64,000 bases of DNA from the NCBI GenBank assembly GCA_965227935.1, contig CBDDGS010000055.1, positions 806,001 through 870,000 on the forward strand. The letters run 5' to 3'. Positions 50,021 to 59,098 of the stretch are shown piece by piece. Within the stretch, counting starts at the first letter, position 1. Each line of letters opens with the position of its first letter. This stretch comes from JAWPMT01 sp965227935. GTDB lineage: Bacteria > Bacteroidota > Bacteroidia > Cytophagales > Cyclobacteriaceae. The notes under the pieces are model-generated. The model had not been told where the DNA came from and searched no databases. It saw only the letters and a program-made list of their open reading frames with translations. The translations under genes were made by a program, and so were the position numbers.

Positions 50021-51505
50021 CTACCTTGGATTGTCTTCCAATCCCCCAACATCGACAGCAGACTGCGGTATTTGCAAAGCTTTCCGTAGATCATCTGACT
50101 CCAGCGTGATGGTCGATCCGTCTAGCAGCACGTGATCGACTTCCAGCTGGTAACGCTTAATATCAAACCAACGCATACCCTGCAGAAGGAATTCCTTGCG
50201 TCGTTCAAACAACACATAGTTGAGCATGGCCAGTCGATCGGACGTATTGAACCCTCCAAAGAAGGCTCTGATGTTCTCGATGGTCAATATCACCTCACCA
50301 CCACTGAAACGATTTTCGCTGAAGATCTGCATGTCATCCAGGACGTCATTTAGGTTGTTGAGGTAGATATTGCACTCCGCCCGGGTAAGCAGCACTTCCT
50401 CCCCGGTGAAGGACATTTGAATAAAGTACGGCGTGCCCACATTGGAATTGAGACTGCTTCTCTGAAACAACGCCTGGTATCTTGCTGGGACTACCCCATT
50501 GAACCCCTTTACGAAGGCGGGATTTTCCCGCTCGTCCTGCAGGCCTGGGAACGGGTTGAGATCAAAAAGATCCCCGTAGAAGTCTTGGTCGATGCCAAAG
50601 GCAAAGTTGGGGAAGTTGAATATCGAGATCTTTCGCATCAGCAGGAAATTGGCGGCCAAATCTGGCGAGCTATATAGCTGCGGGTATTCCACTACTGAAG
50701 AGCTTGCTAGTTGAAATTGTTCTGATCCCAGGTCTCTGATAAACGCCCCCGGGTTGCTACCCAGCACCATGTCGCAGAACCGCTTGCTCTCGGAGAACTC
50801 TCCCTTGAAGAGATAAAACCTTGCTGCAAATGCCAATGCGGCATTGCGGTTGAAGTGATATTTGCCTGAGTTGGCAAAGAAAGTGTCATCCAACAACTCG
50901 ATGCCTCTGAGCATGTCCTCCTCCACCAAATCATACACCCGAGCTACTGTCTCTCGCTCATATTGTGCCAGGAAAGTGGTCTCAGGGGTCAAAATGTAGG
51001 GTATGCCTAAGGACGTGTTGTCACCGTCTTCATAGTGCCTGCCAAAGAAGTTGACCAACATAAAGTGACCATAGGCCCGAGCCAGTAGTGCCTCGGATTC
51101 TATCGACCGCTTATAAGCTACCTCTTCGTCGGTGGTCGCCGGCAAGTCATCCAGTACTGCCAGCACCTCGTTGGCATGGGCGATCGCCGCATACGTCTGG
51201 TACCAGAAGAATATTGGGGTATCCAGTTCCGTGGGTTCCGCCGTTACATCCTGCCATTCAAACATCTGGTCATGCTCTAGCTCTTTGGTTGTCCCCACGG
51301 TGTAATCGACGTCATCAGACATCCAATCTCCGAAGTTGGGTGTCGCAATGGAGTAAGCATTTACCAGTAGCTGGGCGGCCTTGTCCAGATCGTCGAGTGC
51401 TACTCGGTTGTCAGGAACTACATCCAGAAATTTCTCTTCGCAGCTGCTGATGGCCATCAGGCAGGCCACCGTCAATATCCAATATTTTTTTCCCTTCGAC
51501 ATCAT
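50021..51505 (-). CDS. SusD/RagB family nutrient-binding lipoprotein
   Basis: This 494-residue surface lipoprotein has lipobox MAISSCEEKFLDVVPD, the common SusD start. Tetratricopeptide-like helices follow (DKAAQLLVNAYSIA, SEALLARAYGHFMLVNFFGRHY), then the typical closing RRKEFLLQGMRWFDIKRY. It caps the SusC pore and presents substrate. It overlaps the SusC stop by 4 bp, so the two are made together. Confidence 0.93.
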   Translation of the reverse strand: MMSKGKKYWILTVACLMAISSCEEKFLDVVPDNRVALDDLDKAAQLLVNAYSIATPNFGDWMSDDVDYTVGTTKELEHDQMFEWQDVTAEPTELDTPIFFWYQTYAAIAHANEVLAVLDDLPATTDEEVAYKRSIESEALLARAYGHFMLVNFFGRHYEDGDNTSLGIPYILTPETTFLAQYERETVARVYDLVEEDMLRGIELLDDTFFANSGKYHFNRNAALAFAARFYLFKGEFSESKRFCDMVLGSNPGAFIRDLGSEQFQLASSSVVEYPQLYSSPDLAANFLLMRKISIFNFPNFAFGIDQDFYGDLFDLNPFPGLQDERENPAFVKGFNGVVPARYQALFQRSSLNSNVGTPYFIQMSFTGEEVLLTRAECNIYLNNLNDVLDDMQIFSENRFSGGEVILTIENIRAFFGGFNTSDRLAMLNYVLFERRKEFLLQGMRWFDIKRYQLEVDHVLLDGSTITLESDDLRKALQIPQSAVDVGGLEDNPR

Positions 51506-54500
51506 AGACCAATATTGAGGGTAAACGTGATCAATCGCGGCTGTGGCAGTGCTACGCCACCACTACTGAAAAACTCGGGATCCTGACCCCGAAGATTTTC
51601 GCGGTCGGAATAGAGCAAGGCGAGGTTCTGTCCTTCCACCGAGACATTGGCTGATTGCAAACGCATCTTTTGCGTAAAGGCCGGAGGTAGGGTGTAAGTA
51701 AGTCTTACCGTCTTCAATCGAACGTAGTCGCCACTGGCAACACGCACCGTACTTTTATTGTATAAGAAGTAGGCCTGGTTAGCATCTGTATTTTGCTGCA
51801 CCTCATTTCGATCCAGGATCGTGGGGATGTCTGTCAGCTCTTCGTCACCTGGCACAGCCCATCGATCGGCTAGCTCTCCGGGAAGCGCGTCAAAGTCCCG
51901 GTAGCTAGAGAAGAACGCATCATTGAGTCGTATAACGTAGCCGAATTTGTACGACAACAGGGCAAACAGACTCAAACCCCTCCAGGAAAACGTATTGGTA
52001 AAACCTCCTGTACCTCGTGGCTCCGTGCTGCCCTCGTATACCAGCAGGTCTTCGAGGCCTTCCCTTTCCTGCAGGTCGTATTCATTGAAGTCCGTCACGC
52101 GCTCACCATTTTCATCGAGGAAAGTGGGCACGCCTGTGTTGCTAAGGCCATCATAGTTCGTCGAGAAGAGCGATCGCCGTGGACGATCCAGTACCGCGGC
52201 ACCAGTTTGGCTGATGGCATCCACCAGTCTTGGGCCGAAATCCAGGCGCGTAATTCTGTCCTGGCTGTAGCCCATGTTGATATTGCTGGTCCACTGGAAG
52301 TCGCCTTGTTTGATATTCAGGGTGTTGAGGGAAAACTCAAACCCTGTGATTTCCATATCGGCAAAGTTGCCGACCTTCAGACCCTCTCCACCGATACCAC
52401 TGGTCTGTACGATCCCGATGAGGTCAAATGAGTTACGAACGTAAAAATCAGCAGTCACACCGATTCGTCCTTTGAATAGTGAGAAGTCCGTTCCCACATT
52501 GAACTCCTTCAGTTTTTCCCAGGTCAGGTCCTCATTGGTGAGTGTATTGATAAATAGCAGCGGTTCGACATCTGTCGGTCTCACCGTCACGTCCGCACGC
52601 AAGTCGAGCAGCGCACTCGCAAATGGGGGAAGGTTGCCCGAGACACCGTAGGTGGCCCTAAACTTTAGGTTTTCCAAAAAGGGCAGGCTTTCCATCCACG
52701 GTTCATTGTAGACGTTCCAGGCGCCACTCACATTCCAGGTAGGCAGGTATTGGGCCTGTCGACTGCGGCCCAACTGGTTGGAGCCGTCATAGCGGAACGT
52801 GAAGTTGGCGACGTATCGAGACTTGTACGCGTAGCCGCCGTTGAGGAACCACCCGATGAAACGGTCGCGCTCTTCGCCCAGGGAGAAGTAGTCGATGTTC
52901 TGGAGGTTGAAGAATTCGATGATATTCGGATCGGTGACCACGACACCCCCGCTCTCGAAAACGACACCCAAACCAGAGGCGGTGCTGGAGTTTCGATTTG
53001 TGAGTCGTAGCTCTTGTCCCGCAAGGGCGTTGACCTCATGGTCTTCATTGAAGGTTCTGGACCAGTTGGCGCTCAGGCGAGTGAAGAAATTCAACAATGA
53101 AGAGCGATCGATGTAGTTGAAACCTCCTTGTGGCAACACAACGACCGGGTTCAAACCGGGGTTGTCTGGATCGCGAAATAGCAGGTTGTTGGCGTCCTGA
53201 ATGAACTGCGTATCGTTGGCGCGGAAGGCTTCAGCTTGATTAGAGTTTTCAGTGATGATGTGATTTCGCTCTGTACTCGCATATCGAATTTGCACCACGC
53301 CATTGAGGGCTAAGTTTTCTGTTGGAGTATAGTCGAAGTTGGTCTGGGCAGACACGTCCAGCACCTCGATGTCGATGAAGTTATTATCAATTTCGTGGAA
53401 GATGTTGAATGGTGCGTAGTTCCTTCGTACAAATTCCAGGTTGCCGTCTTCATCGCGCGGGCGTATGGACCGAGCCGTATTCAGACTATAGCTGTACGGG
53501 TTGATGTCAAAATTTCGGCTGATGCGGCCGGTTATGGGATCGAATTCGCTATTCCGGGTCCCCGGGGCCAACTGATCGCGGAAACTTGCATTGAGCTTCA
53601 GGCCAAAGGTGAACTGATCAGATAGGAAGTAGGTATTGCGTGCCGTCGCCGTGAATCGGTCCACTTTGTCGGCGATGGTCTGCCCCTGGTCGCCCATGTA
53701 GCTCAATGAATAGTAGCTATTGGATTTTTCACTGCCGGCAGTAAAACTCAACGAGTGCTGCTGCAGTAGGCCTGCGTCCCTGAAGAGCTCGTCAAACCAG
53801 TCTGTATTGGCATTTTCGTAGACATTGAGATATTCTTCATTGAGTGTACCGCCAGGTCCCCATGGCAGGTCATGGGCGGCTATGAGCGTGTACATCTGCC
53901 CCAGGGCACCAAAATTTTGAGCCCGTACAGCGGTGCTGATGTCGATGTGCCCTTTTTGCGCTAATTCACGATATACCGACATCTCCTGGGCAGAGTTGAG
54001 CAAGTCAAACTGGTTGTACGTCGGGCGAAGCTTGACAGAGAAGTTACCCGAGTAGTTGACCCTCAACTGGCCGCTTCGGCCTCGCTTCGTCGTAATGACC
54101 ACGACACCATTCGCTGCCCTCGCACCGTAGATGGCTGTCGCGGAGGCGTCCTTCAAGATCTGGAAAGATTCGATATCACTGGGGTTAAGGTTGGCCACCG
54201 AAGATGTGGTCAGCGTACTGGCGTCGCCCGAAGCGAGCTGGTCCGTGTCAATGTTGTTGAGGTCCTCGAGGATCACTCCATCGACCACAAAGAGAGGTTG
54301 GTTGTTTCCGTTGATAGAGGCGTTGCCTCGGATTCTGATCCGGGGCGCCGTACCGAAAGTGCCCGATACATTGTCCACGCTCACACCAGCCACCTGTCCT
54401 TCCAGCACCCTGCTCACATCTACCATACCCGTAGGGCGGATGTCGTCCATTTGGAGACTCTCAGAGGCCCCTGTAAACAACTTGCGATCTACCTCCTGAA

Positions 54501-54816
54501 ATCCAGTGATCACCACCTCGTCGGTCAGGATGGCATCGTCCTCCAGTACGATATTGATCGTCGCCTGCCCCGTGTAAGTCACGCGCTGAGACTTCATGCT
54601 GATCATTTGAAAGACCAACACATCGCCTTGATTAGCTGAGATCGTGTAGTTGCCGTCAATATCAGATACAGCACCACGCTCCGCCGCCTCGTTGAAAATC
54701 GTAGCGCCAATGAGACCTTCGCCCGAGGCATCGGTGATCTTGCCAGTCACAATTGTCTGACCGGCACAAAGCAGTGGCAGACTCGCTAACAGCAGTAACC
54801 AGACCCTTCCTACCAT
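51502..54816 (-). CDS. SusC/RagA TonB-linked outer-membrane transporter
   Basis: This 1104-residue protein has a signal peptide (LLLASLPLLCAGQT). A carboxypeptidase-regulatory-like domain at about 20-100 (GKITDASGEGLIGATIFNE) is followed by a plug (about 110-240: VSRVLEGQVAGVSVDNVSGT, IYGARAANGVVVITTKRG) and a large barrel to the end (RLITFTLNIGL). It imports a polymer fragment using TonB energy. No sigma-interacting N-terminal signalling domain is seen. It lies 16 bp after the PKD lipoprotein. Confidence 0.95.
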   Translation of the reverse strand: MVGRVWLLLLASLPLLCAGQTIVTGKITDASGEGLIGATIFNEAAERGAVSDIDGNYTISANQGDVLVFQMISMKSQRVTYTGQATINIVLEDDAILTDEVVITGFQEVDRKLFTGASESLQMDDIRPTGMVDVSRVLEGQVAGVSVDNVSGTFGTAPRIRIRGNASINGNNQPLFVVDGVILEDLNNIDTDQLASGDASTLTTSSVANLNPSDIESFQILKDASATAIYGARAANGVVVITTKRGRSGQLRVNYSGNFSVKLRPTYNQFDLLNSAQEMSVYRELAQKGHIDISTAVRAQNFGALGQMYTLIAAHDLPWGPGGTLNEEYLNVYENANTDWFDELFRDAGLLQQHSLSFTAGSEKSNSYYSLSYMGDQGQTIADKVDRFTATARNTYFLSDQFTFGLKLNASFRDQLAPGTRNSEFDPITGRISRNFDINPYSYSLNTARSIRPRDEDGNLEFVRRNYAPFNIFHEIDNNFIDIEVLDVSAQTNFDYTPTENLALNGVVQIRYASTERNHIITENSNQAEAFRANDTQFIQDANNLLFRDPDNPGLNPVVVLPQGGFNYIDRSSLLNFFTRLSANWSRTFNEDHEVNALAGQELRLTNRNSSTASGLGVVFESGGVVVTDPNIIEFFNLQNIDYFSLGEERDRFIGWFLNGGYAYKSRYVANFTFRYDGSNQLGRSRQAQYLPTWNVSGAWNVYNEPWMESLPFLENLKFRATYGVSGNLPPFASALLDLRADVTVRPTDVEPLLFINTLTNEDLTWEKLKEFNVGTDFSLFKGRIGVTADFYVRNSFDLIGIVQTSGIGGEGLKVGNFADMEITGFEFSLNTLNIKQGDFQWTSNINMGYSQDRITRLDFGPRLVDAISQTGAAVLDRPRRSLFSTNYDGLSNTGVPTFLDENGERVTDFNEYDLQEREGLEDLLVYEGSTEPRGTGGFTNTFSWRGLSLFALLSYKFGYVIRLNDAFFSSYRDFDALPGELADRWAVPGDEELTDIPTILDRNEVQQNTDANQAYFLYNKSTVRVASGDYVRLKTVRLTYTLPPAFTQKMRLQSANVSVEGQNLALLYSDRENLRGQDPEFFSSGGVALPQPRLITFTLNIGL

Positions 54817-54832
54817 ACTGACTTGAAAGAAA

Positions 54833-55615
54833 TTATTGAAGTTCGAAGCCCAGCTCTAGATCGACGACTTGAAATTGATCAACAGCTACAAAAAGCCGAA
54901 TAACTCCGGTTCGCCCATCGGTGGACTTGATAGTAGGCGCCGTCACTGGATTAAAAGCGAAACGGATGATATCCTCGGTCGAGGAGTCGTCCGGATTCTC
55001 GCTTTCGAGGTCACCATCAATTTCCACGATGGCAAAGACCCAATCCTCATTGGTCAGGGTGATTTCGTCAAAAGTGTTGTCAGGTGCGCCGGATAGGATC
55101 GCCGCTCCCGTTACATTGAGGAAGAAGCCATCAATGAATAACACGTCGCTGTTTTCGTCGGCAGGGAACATACCAATCAAAATATCTGGATACTCCGCGT
55201 TGAGAGAGTCAGCGCTTTGTTCATCTGCATCCCAAAATTCTCCGTCCGGATTGAAGAGGGGCAGAGCTGTGAGCTGATATCCTGTAAATACACGCTCAAG
55301 TATCTCGATGTTCTGCTCGTATTCGATGCTTTGCCCGTCGACGGATGTAGCAGTCAAGGTCACGGTGTAAGAACCAGCTTCTTCGTAGGTATGCGAAGGG
55401 CTGATCTCTTCGGAGGTGTTGCCATCCCCAAAATCCCAGGAGTAGCCATTGGCATTGAGGGTGGTGTTGTCAAACATGACGGGTAGCCCAACCTCAGGCA
55501 CAGCCGGGTCGAGGGTAAATGCCGGATCCAATGCTGGTAGTTCCAAGTCATCGCCACAGGATAGAAGTACAAGCGAAGCTGACAACATCCAATATGTAAA
55601 CCTTTTTCTCATCAT
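54833..55615 (-). CDS. PKD-domain lipoprotein at the head of the SusCD operon
   Basis: About 261 residues from the ATG at 55615 (an adjacent ATG at 55612 is equally possible). Lipobox VLLSCGDD. One PKD domain spans about 38-115, with the hallmark WDFGDGNTSEEISPSHTY and GSYTVTLTA. The rest (about 120-261) is an unrecognised beta-rich domain (TGAAILSGAPDNTFDEITL). PKD domains in such operons are usually surface spacers or glycan/protein-binding units. Its first place in the operon, before SusC, is less usual than after SusD. Confidence 0.82.
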   Translation of the reverse strand: MMRKRFTYWMLSASLVLLSCGDDLELPALDPAFTLDPAVPEVGLPVMFDNTTLNANGYSWDFGDGNTSEEISPSHTYEEAGSYTVTLTATSVDGQSIEYEQNIEILERVFTGYQLTALPLFNPDGEFWDADEQSADSLNAEYPDILIGMFPADENSDVLFIDGFFLNVTGAAILSGAPDNTFDEITLTNEDWVFAIVEIDGDLESENPDDSSTEDIIRFAFNPVTAPTIKSTDGRTGVIRLFVAVDQFQVVDLELGFELQ

Positions 55616-55633
55616 AGTATTTTGAAATAGCAT

Positions 55634-55920
55634 CTTAAGCCGCTAGGGGACGGGCGGTAAATGTATAAGTAAATATCAATATTAATGTTTAATTCCCTTA
55701 CCAGCTAGGTTGAAAATGTCGCTTCAAAGGCTTGTCGGAAGGAAATAAGGTGACAAATACCCATGATTCGCGAGTGGTGATTCTTGCATCCAGCAATAAG
55801 CGAGTGGGTGTTGCGGGTTCCCTTGGCGCCCTGTCGGTCATAAGTAGCCTCCGGAGTTCGGCCGAAATTTCCTATATTTCTTTTAACAACCTTGACTTAA
55901 CCCTAACCTGAAGCCTAACC
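55634..55920. promoter_or_regulatory. Divergent intergenic region of the SusCD operon and the sulfatase
   Basis: No gene seen in 287 bp. Candidate -7 boxes: TACATTTA on the minus strand at 55658-55665 (one mismatch to TAnnTTTG), about 43 bp before the PKD start; and TATATTTC on the plus strand at 55873-55880, 40 bp before the sulfatase ATG, followed by an A/C-rich leader (CTTAACCCTAACC). No -33 match is convincing. I see no tRNA-like fold. Confidence 0.3.
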
Positions 55921-57315
55921 ATGTGTCGAATCTGCGCAATCGTAGTGGCTGCGTGTCTTTTGCTGTCTGCATGCGAGACTGCAGACTCCGTGGCTCCTGC
56001 TCGTGCGGGTGAGCGCCCCAATTTCATCCTCGTGATCGTCGACGATCTGCGGTACGATGCGCTGAAGGTCTCACAGAAATACCTGAGTGGCACCGCGAGG
56101 TTTCCCTGGGTAGAAACGCCCAACCTGGATCAGATGGCTGCTGAGGGTGCTTATTTCATCAACGCGTTTGTCACCACTTCCCTGTGCTCTCCCAGTAGGG
56201 CTTCAATGCTAACTGGTCAGTACGCCCACAATCATGGCAAATGGGACAATAGCTACGAGTTCAATCGAAACTCCTTTGCTTCGGAACTACAAAAGGCGGG
56301 ATATCAAACGGCCTATTTTGGGAAATGGCACATGGGCAATCAGACAGGCAAACGGCGCGGTTTTGATCACTCTTACAGTTTTGTAGGCCAAGGGGAATAT
56401 ATGGATGCGGAGTTTGAGGTGAATGGTCGCCCGGTAGCGTCCAGCGGATGGGTCGATCATGTGAGCACTCAGGCGATGCTGGATTATTTGGAGAGATTGG
56501 ACCGAGGGGATCCCTTTTGCATGGTACTGGGCTTCAAATCCTGCCATGGCCCCTGGGACGCGCCTCCTGAAGCTACGAAACACCTATACCAGGGCCCAGG
56601 TTATGTGGGGCAATCCGTTCCTAACCTGTCCTCATCGGTGCCTTACAGGGCGTCGGACGAACCCTCCCATTTCTACAGCAGGGGAAGCTACACTTCTTTC
56701 TACAATTGGCAGGACCGGAATTACTTCCGCTATTTGTCCGCTATCGATATGGAAATGGGCAGAATCAACGAGCGATTGGAGCAACACGGCCTCTGGGACA
56801 ATACCTACTTGATTTTTGTGAGTGACAATGGCTTCTACATGGGCGAGCACGGCCTCCGTGACAAACGGACTGCCTATGAGGAAAGTATGAGGATCCCGAT
56901 GCTCGTAAAAGGCCCAGGCATCAAAGCAGGCAATGTCTGTGACGAACTGGTCTTGAATCTCGATATCGCCCCGACGATTTTGGAGCTGGCCAATGCGAGA
57001 GCCAAGTGGTCCATGGACGGTCTCAGCATGAAACCGCTGCTCTTCGATCAGCCAACTAGCTGGCGCGAGGAGTTCATCTATGAATATCGTCATGGCTCAG
57101 TGGGGCCACAAGTGAATATATTGGCCTTAAGGACGGATAGGTACAAGCTGGTGAGCTATGGCAGGGATTCGGGTTGGAACGAATTCTTCGACCTCACCAA
57201 TGATCCCTACGAAACAAACAACTTGTACGACGATGCCAGTTACGCGCCCGAATTAGCTAATTTCAATGCGCAGCTGGCACTCTACAGGATCTCGATAGCG
57301 AGAGGTGCCTATTAG
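55921..57315 (+). CDS. Sulfatase, lipid-anchored
   Basis: This 464-residue protein has lipobox LLLSAC (Cys near 19). The sulfatase motif CSPSRASMLTGQ (Cys to be turned to formylglycine by a maturase) follows the metal Asp pair in FILVIVDDLRYDAL. YFGKWHMGNQ and FVSDNGFYMGEHGLRDKR hold the remaining metal and catalytic residues. The C-terminal YDDASYAPELANF region is typical of family S1. The substrate could be a sulfated marine or host glycan; this cannot be read by eye. It lies beside the SusCD operon but in the opposite direction, so joint regulation is likely but not proven. Confidence 0.92.
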   Translation: MCRICAIVVAACLLLSACETADSVAPARAGERPNFILVIVDDLRYDALKVSQKYLSGTARFPWVETPNLDQMAAEGAYFINAFVTTSLCSPSRASMLTGQYAHNHGKWDNSYEFNRNSFASELQKAGYQTAYFGKWHMGNQTGKRRGFDHSYSFVGQGEYMDAEFEVNGRPVASSGWVDHVSTQAMLDYLERLDRGDPFCMVLGFKSCHGPWDAPPEATKHLYQGPGYVGQSVPNLSSSVPYRASDEPSHFYSRGSYTSFYNWQDRNYFRYLSAIDMEMGRINERLEQHGLWDNTYLIFVSDNGFYMGEHGLRDKRTAYEESMRIPMLVKGPGIKAGNVCDELVLNLDIAPTILELANARAKWSMDGLSMKPLLFDQPTSWREEFIYEYRHGSVGPQVNILALRTDRYKLVSYGRDSGWNEFFDLTNDPYETNNLYDDASYAPELANFNAQLALYRISIARGAY

Positions 57316-57319
57316 AATT

Positions 57320-58012
57320 ATGGAAATTTCCGATGAAAAAGGCCATCCGCTACCACTCCAAATCGAAGAGACTCGCGATGGCTCACATACGCTGATTCGT
57401 ACTGATCTGGATGAAAGCTACCACTCACATCGTGGTGCCAGGAGTGAATCGATTCATGTCTTTATCGAGGCGGGTTTGGATCATATCGTCCACAAAAAAA
57501 CGAAGCAGGCTGTCACGGTTTTTGAAGTGGGCTTTGGTACCGGCCTGAATGCCCTCTTGTCGTGGGAGTATGCGGAGCGGCAGCTGGTAGATGTGGACTA
57601 TCACACGATAGAGCCAATGCCCGTACCAATGGAGTTGGTGACACAACTGAACTACACAGAGGATGACGGGACCGACCTATTCCTGGAAATGCATAGAATG
57701 AGCTGGGAGGTACCACATGGGCTCGGGGCGCATTTCTCTCTTATGAAGTACCAGAGCCGATTGGAGGACTTCGACACTCAGCTCTGCGCAGATCTAATTT
57801 TCATGGACGCATTTGCCCCAAGCAAGCAAGCGGAGATTTGGTTGCCTGCTAACCTGTCGAAGTGTTTTGACTTGCTCAATACCGGAGGAGCGCTCGTTAC
57901 CTATTGTGCGCAGGGACAGTTTAAGCGGGACCTGAAGACCTGTGGATTCGAAGTGGAGGTGCTACCGGGAGCACTTGGTAAAAAAGAAATGGTCAGGGCA
58001 TGGAAGCCCTGA
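57320..58012 (+). CDS. mnmD: tRNA 5-methylaminomethyl-2-thiouridine methyltransferase
   Basis: About 230 residues from the ATG at 57320, just after the sulfatase stop (an in-frame start at 57305 overlaps it). Rossmann methyltransferase with FEVGFGTGLNALLSW (AdoMet), the HTIEPMP motif, DLIFMDAFAPSKQAEIW and the closing FEVEVLPGALGKKEMVRA of the MnmC/MnmD methyltransferase domain. It would complete mnm5s2U34 in tRNA. No FAD oxidase part is fused, as is usual outside gamma-proteobacteria. The partner oxidase is not seen nearby. Confidence 0.92.
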   Translation: MEISDEKGHPLPLQIEETRDGSHTLIRTDLDESYHSHRGARSESIHVFIEAGLDHIVHKKTKQAVTVFEVGFGTGLNALLSWEYAERQLVDVDYHTIEPMPVPMELVTQLNYTEDDGTDLFLEMHRMSWEVPHGLGAHFSLMKYQSRLEDFDTQLCADLIFMDAFAPSKQAEIWLPANLSKCFDLLNTGGALVTYCAQGQFKRDLKTCGFEVEVLPGALGKKEMVRAWKP

Positions 58013-58084
58013 CCAAACTGGCTCTCGCAGAGGATCAATGGACCTGCTCTTGCGAATGCTTCTTACAATGGCTCCGGGGCACGA

Positions 58085-58115
58085 GCGCCATACACGCTCA
58101 GCGCCGGTATGGCGC
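58085..58115. repeat. Inverted repeat between convergent mnmD and DUF4249 genes
   Basis: Perfect 9-bp arms GCGCCATAC and GTATGGCGC with a 13-nt loop. It sits in the 144-bp spacer of two convergent genes, so it may be a two-way terminator without a T-run. A GGGGCGCCCC palindrome follows at 58131-58140. Confidence 0.45.
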
Positions 58116-58156
58116 AATGCCAGCGGCGATGGGGCGCCCCAGAATACCAAAAGGCC

Positions 58157-59092
58157 TTATGGTTCGTCTACGATACGGACGTCTTCCTCATCTTCCAGCA
58201 CCCTCGTCATAGAGGAAACTGCACCGACGTTGAAAAAGCCGACCACGGGCGTATTGGGATCGCTCACGGCAATATTGGTCGATACGTTGGCCAGGGGACT
58301 CGCGAATAGTTCACCGAAGCCCCCAGGGCGATTGGTTTCGTCGAGTACCTGCTGCATGAAGAAAAAGGCGTCGTTGGAAATGCTGTGGAGCTCGACGCGC
58401 AGTGTATCCCCAAAATTGTAGGGGGATCGAAAGACACCCTCTTCGTCCTCTTTTTCCTCAAACTCATTGACACCGTCGCGAATGGGCTGGATGAAGATCA
58501 AGCCATCGACATTGCCTCCCTCGCTGAAACCGGCATCGAAGGCGATATTGATCTCACTCGGTTTGTTGAGGTACACATCATTTTTGTAGGCTTTGATCCA
58601 ATAGGTATCGCCAGGACCCAGTGGGTCCCGCGCCCAGAATTCTCCAAAGTAGGATTCCTCAATGAACGCGTTGGATTCCTCATACCGAAAAGTGACACTG
58701 TCGATGGCTGGTACTCTGCTCATCTGTGACTGACTTGAATAAGTGACGCCATCGACGATGACTTGCAGAAAATACGTCTGCCCTATCGTGCCAAAGCTGT
58801 CCTCGGGAAACGATGGATTCCACAAGTAATCGCCATCTTCATTTTCACGGAATCTGTAGACCAGGCCATCTCCATCTGTCACGGTGACCTCAGCGCCCGT
58901 GATAGGCTCGAGGAACGTGTTTTCGAAGTACTCTTGTGTCTGCTCTATGCGGATCACCTGAGGTCCGGGCTGGTTGGTCAACCAGGCGTCGATGGACACA
59001 AAATTGTCAATCTCTTGCAGCTCTACTTCGATCAAGTCGTCACAAGCGGCAAAGAATACGGTCAATGGGATGATATATCGTAATGCTTTCAT
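58157..59092 (-). CDS. DUF4249 lipoprotein, partner of the TonB receptor
   Basis: About 311 residues from the ATG at 59092. Lipobox TVFFAACDD. DUF4249 pattern: VSIDAWLTNQPGPQVIRIEQT, ITGAEVTVTDGDG, NPSFPEDSFGTIGQTYFLQV and LGPGDTYWIKAYKNDV. Function not known; such genes regularly follow a TonB-dependent receptor with a carboxypeptidase-like start. The role would be a surface cap or ligand-binding partner. It begins 6 bp after the receptor stop. Confidence 0.87.
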   Translation of the reverse strand: MKALRYIIPLTVFFAACDDLIEVELQEIDNFVSIDAWLTNQPGPQVIRIEQTQEYFENTFLEPITGAEVTVTDGDGLVYRFRENEDGDYLWNPSFPEDSFGTIGQTYFLQVIVDGVTYSSQSQMSRVPAIDSVTFRYEESNAFIEESYFGEFWARDPLGPGDTYWIKAYKNDVYLNKPSEINIAFDAGFSEGGNVDGLIFIQPIRDGVNEFEEKEDEEGVFRSPYNFGDTLRVELHSISNDAFFFMQQVLDETNRPGGFGELFASPLANVSTNIAVSDPNTPVVGFFNVGAVSSMTRVLEDEEDVRIVDEP

Positions 59093-59098
59093 GACCAT

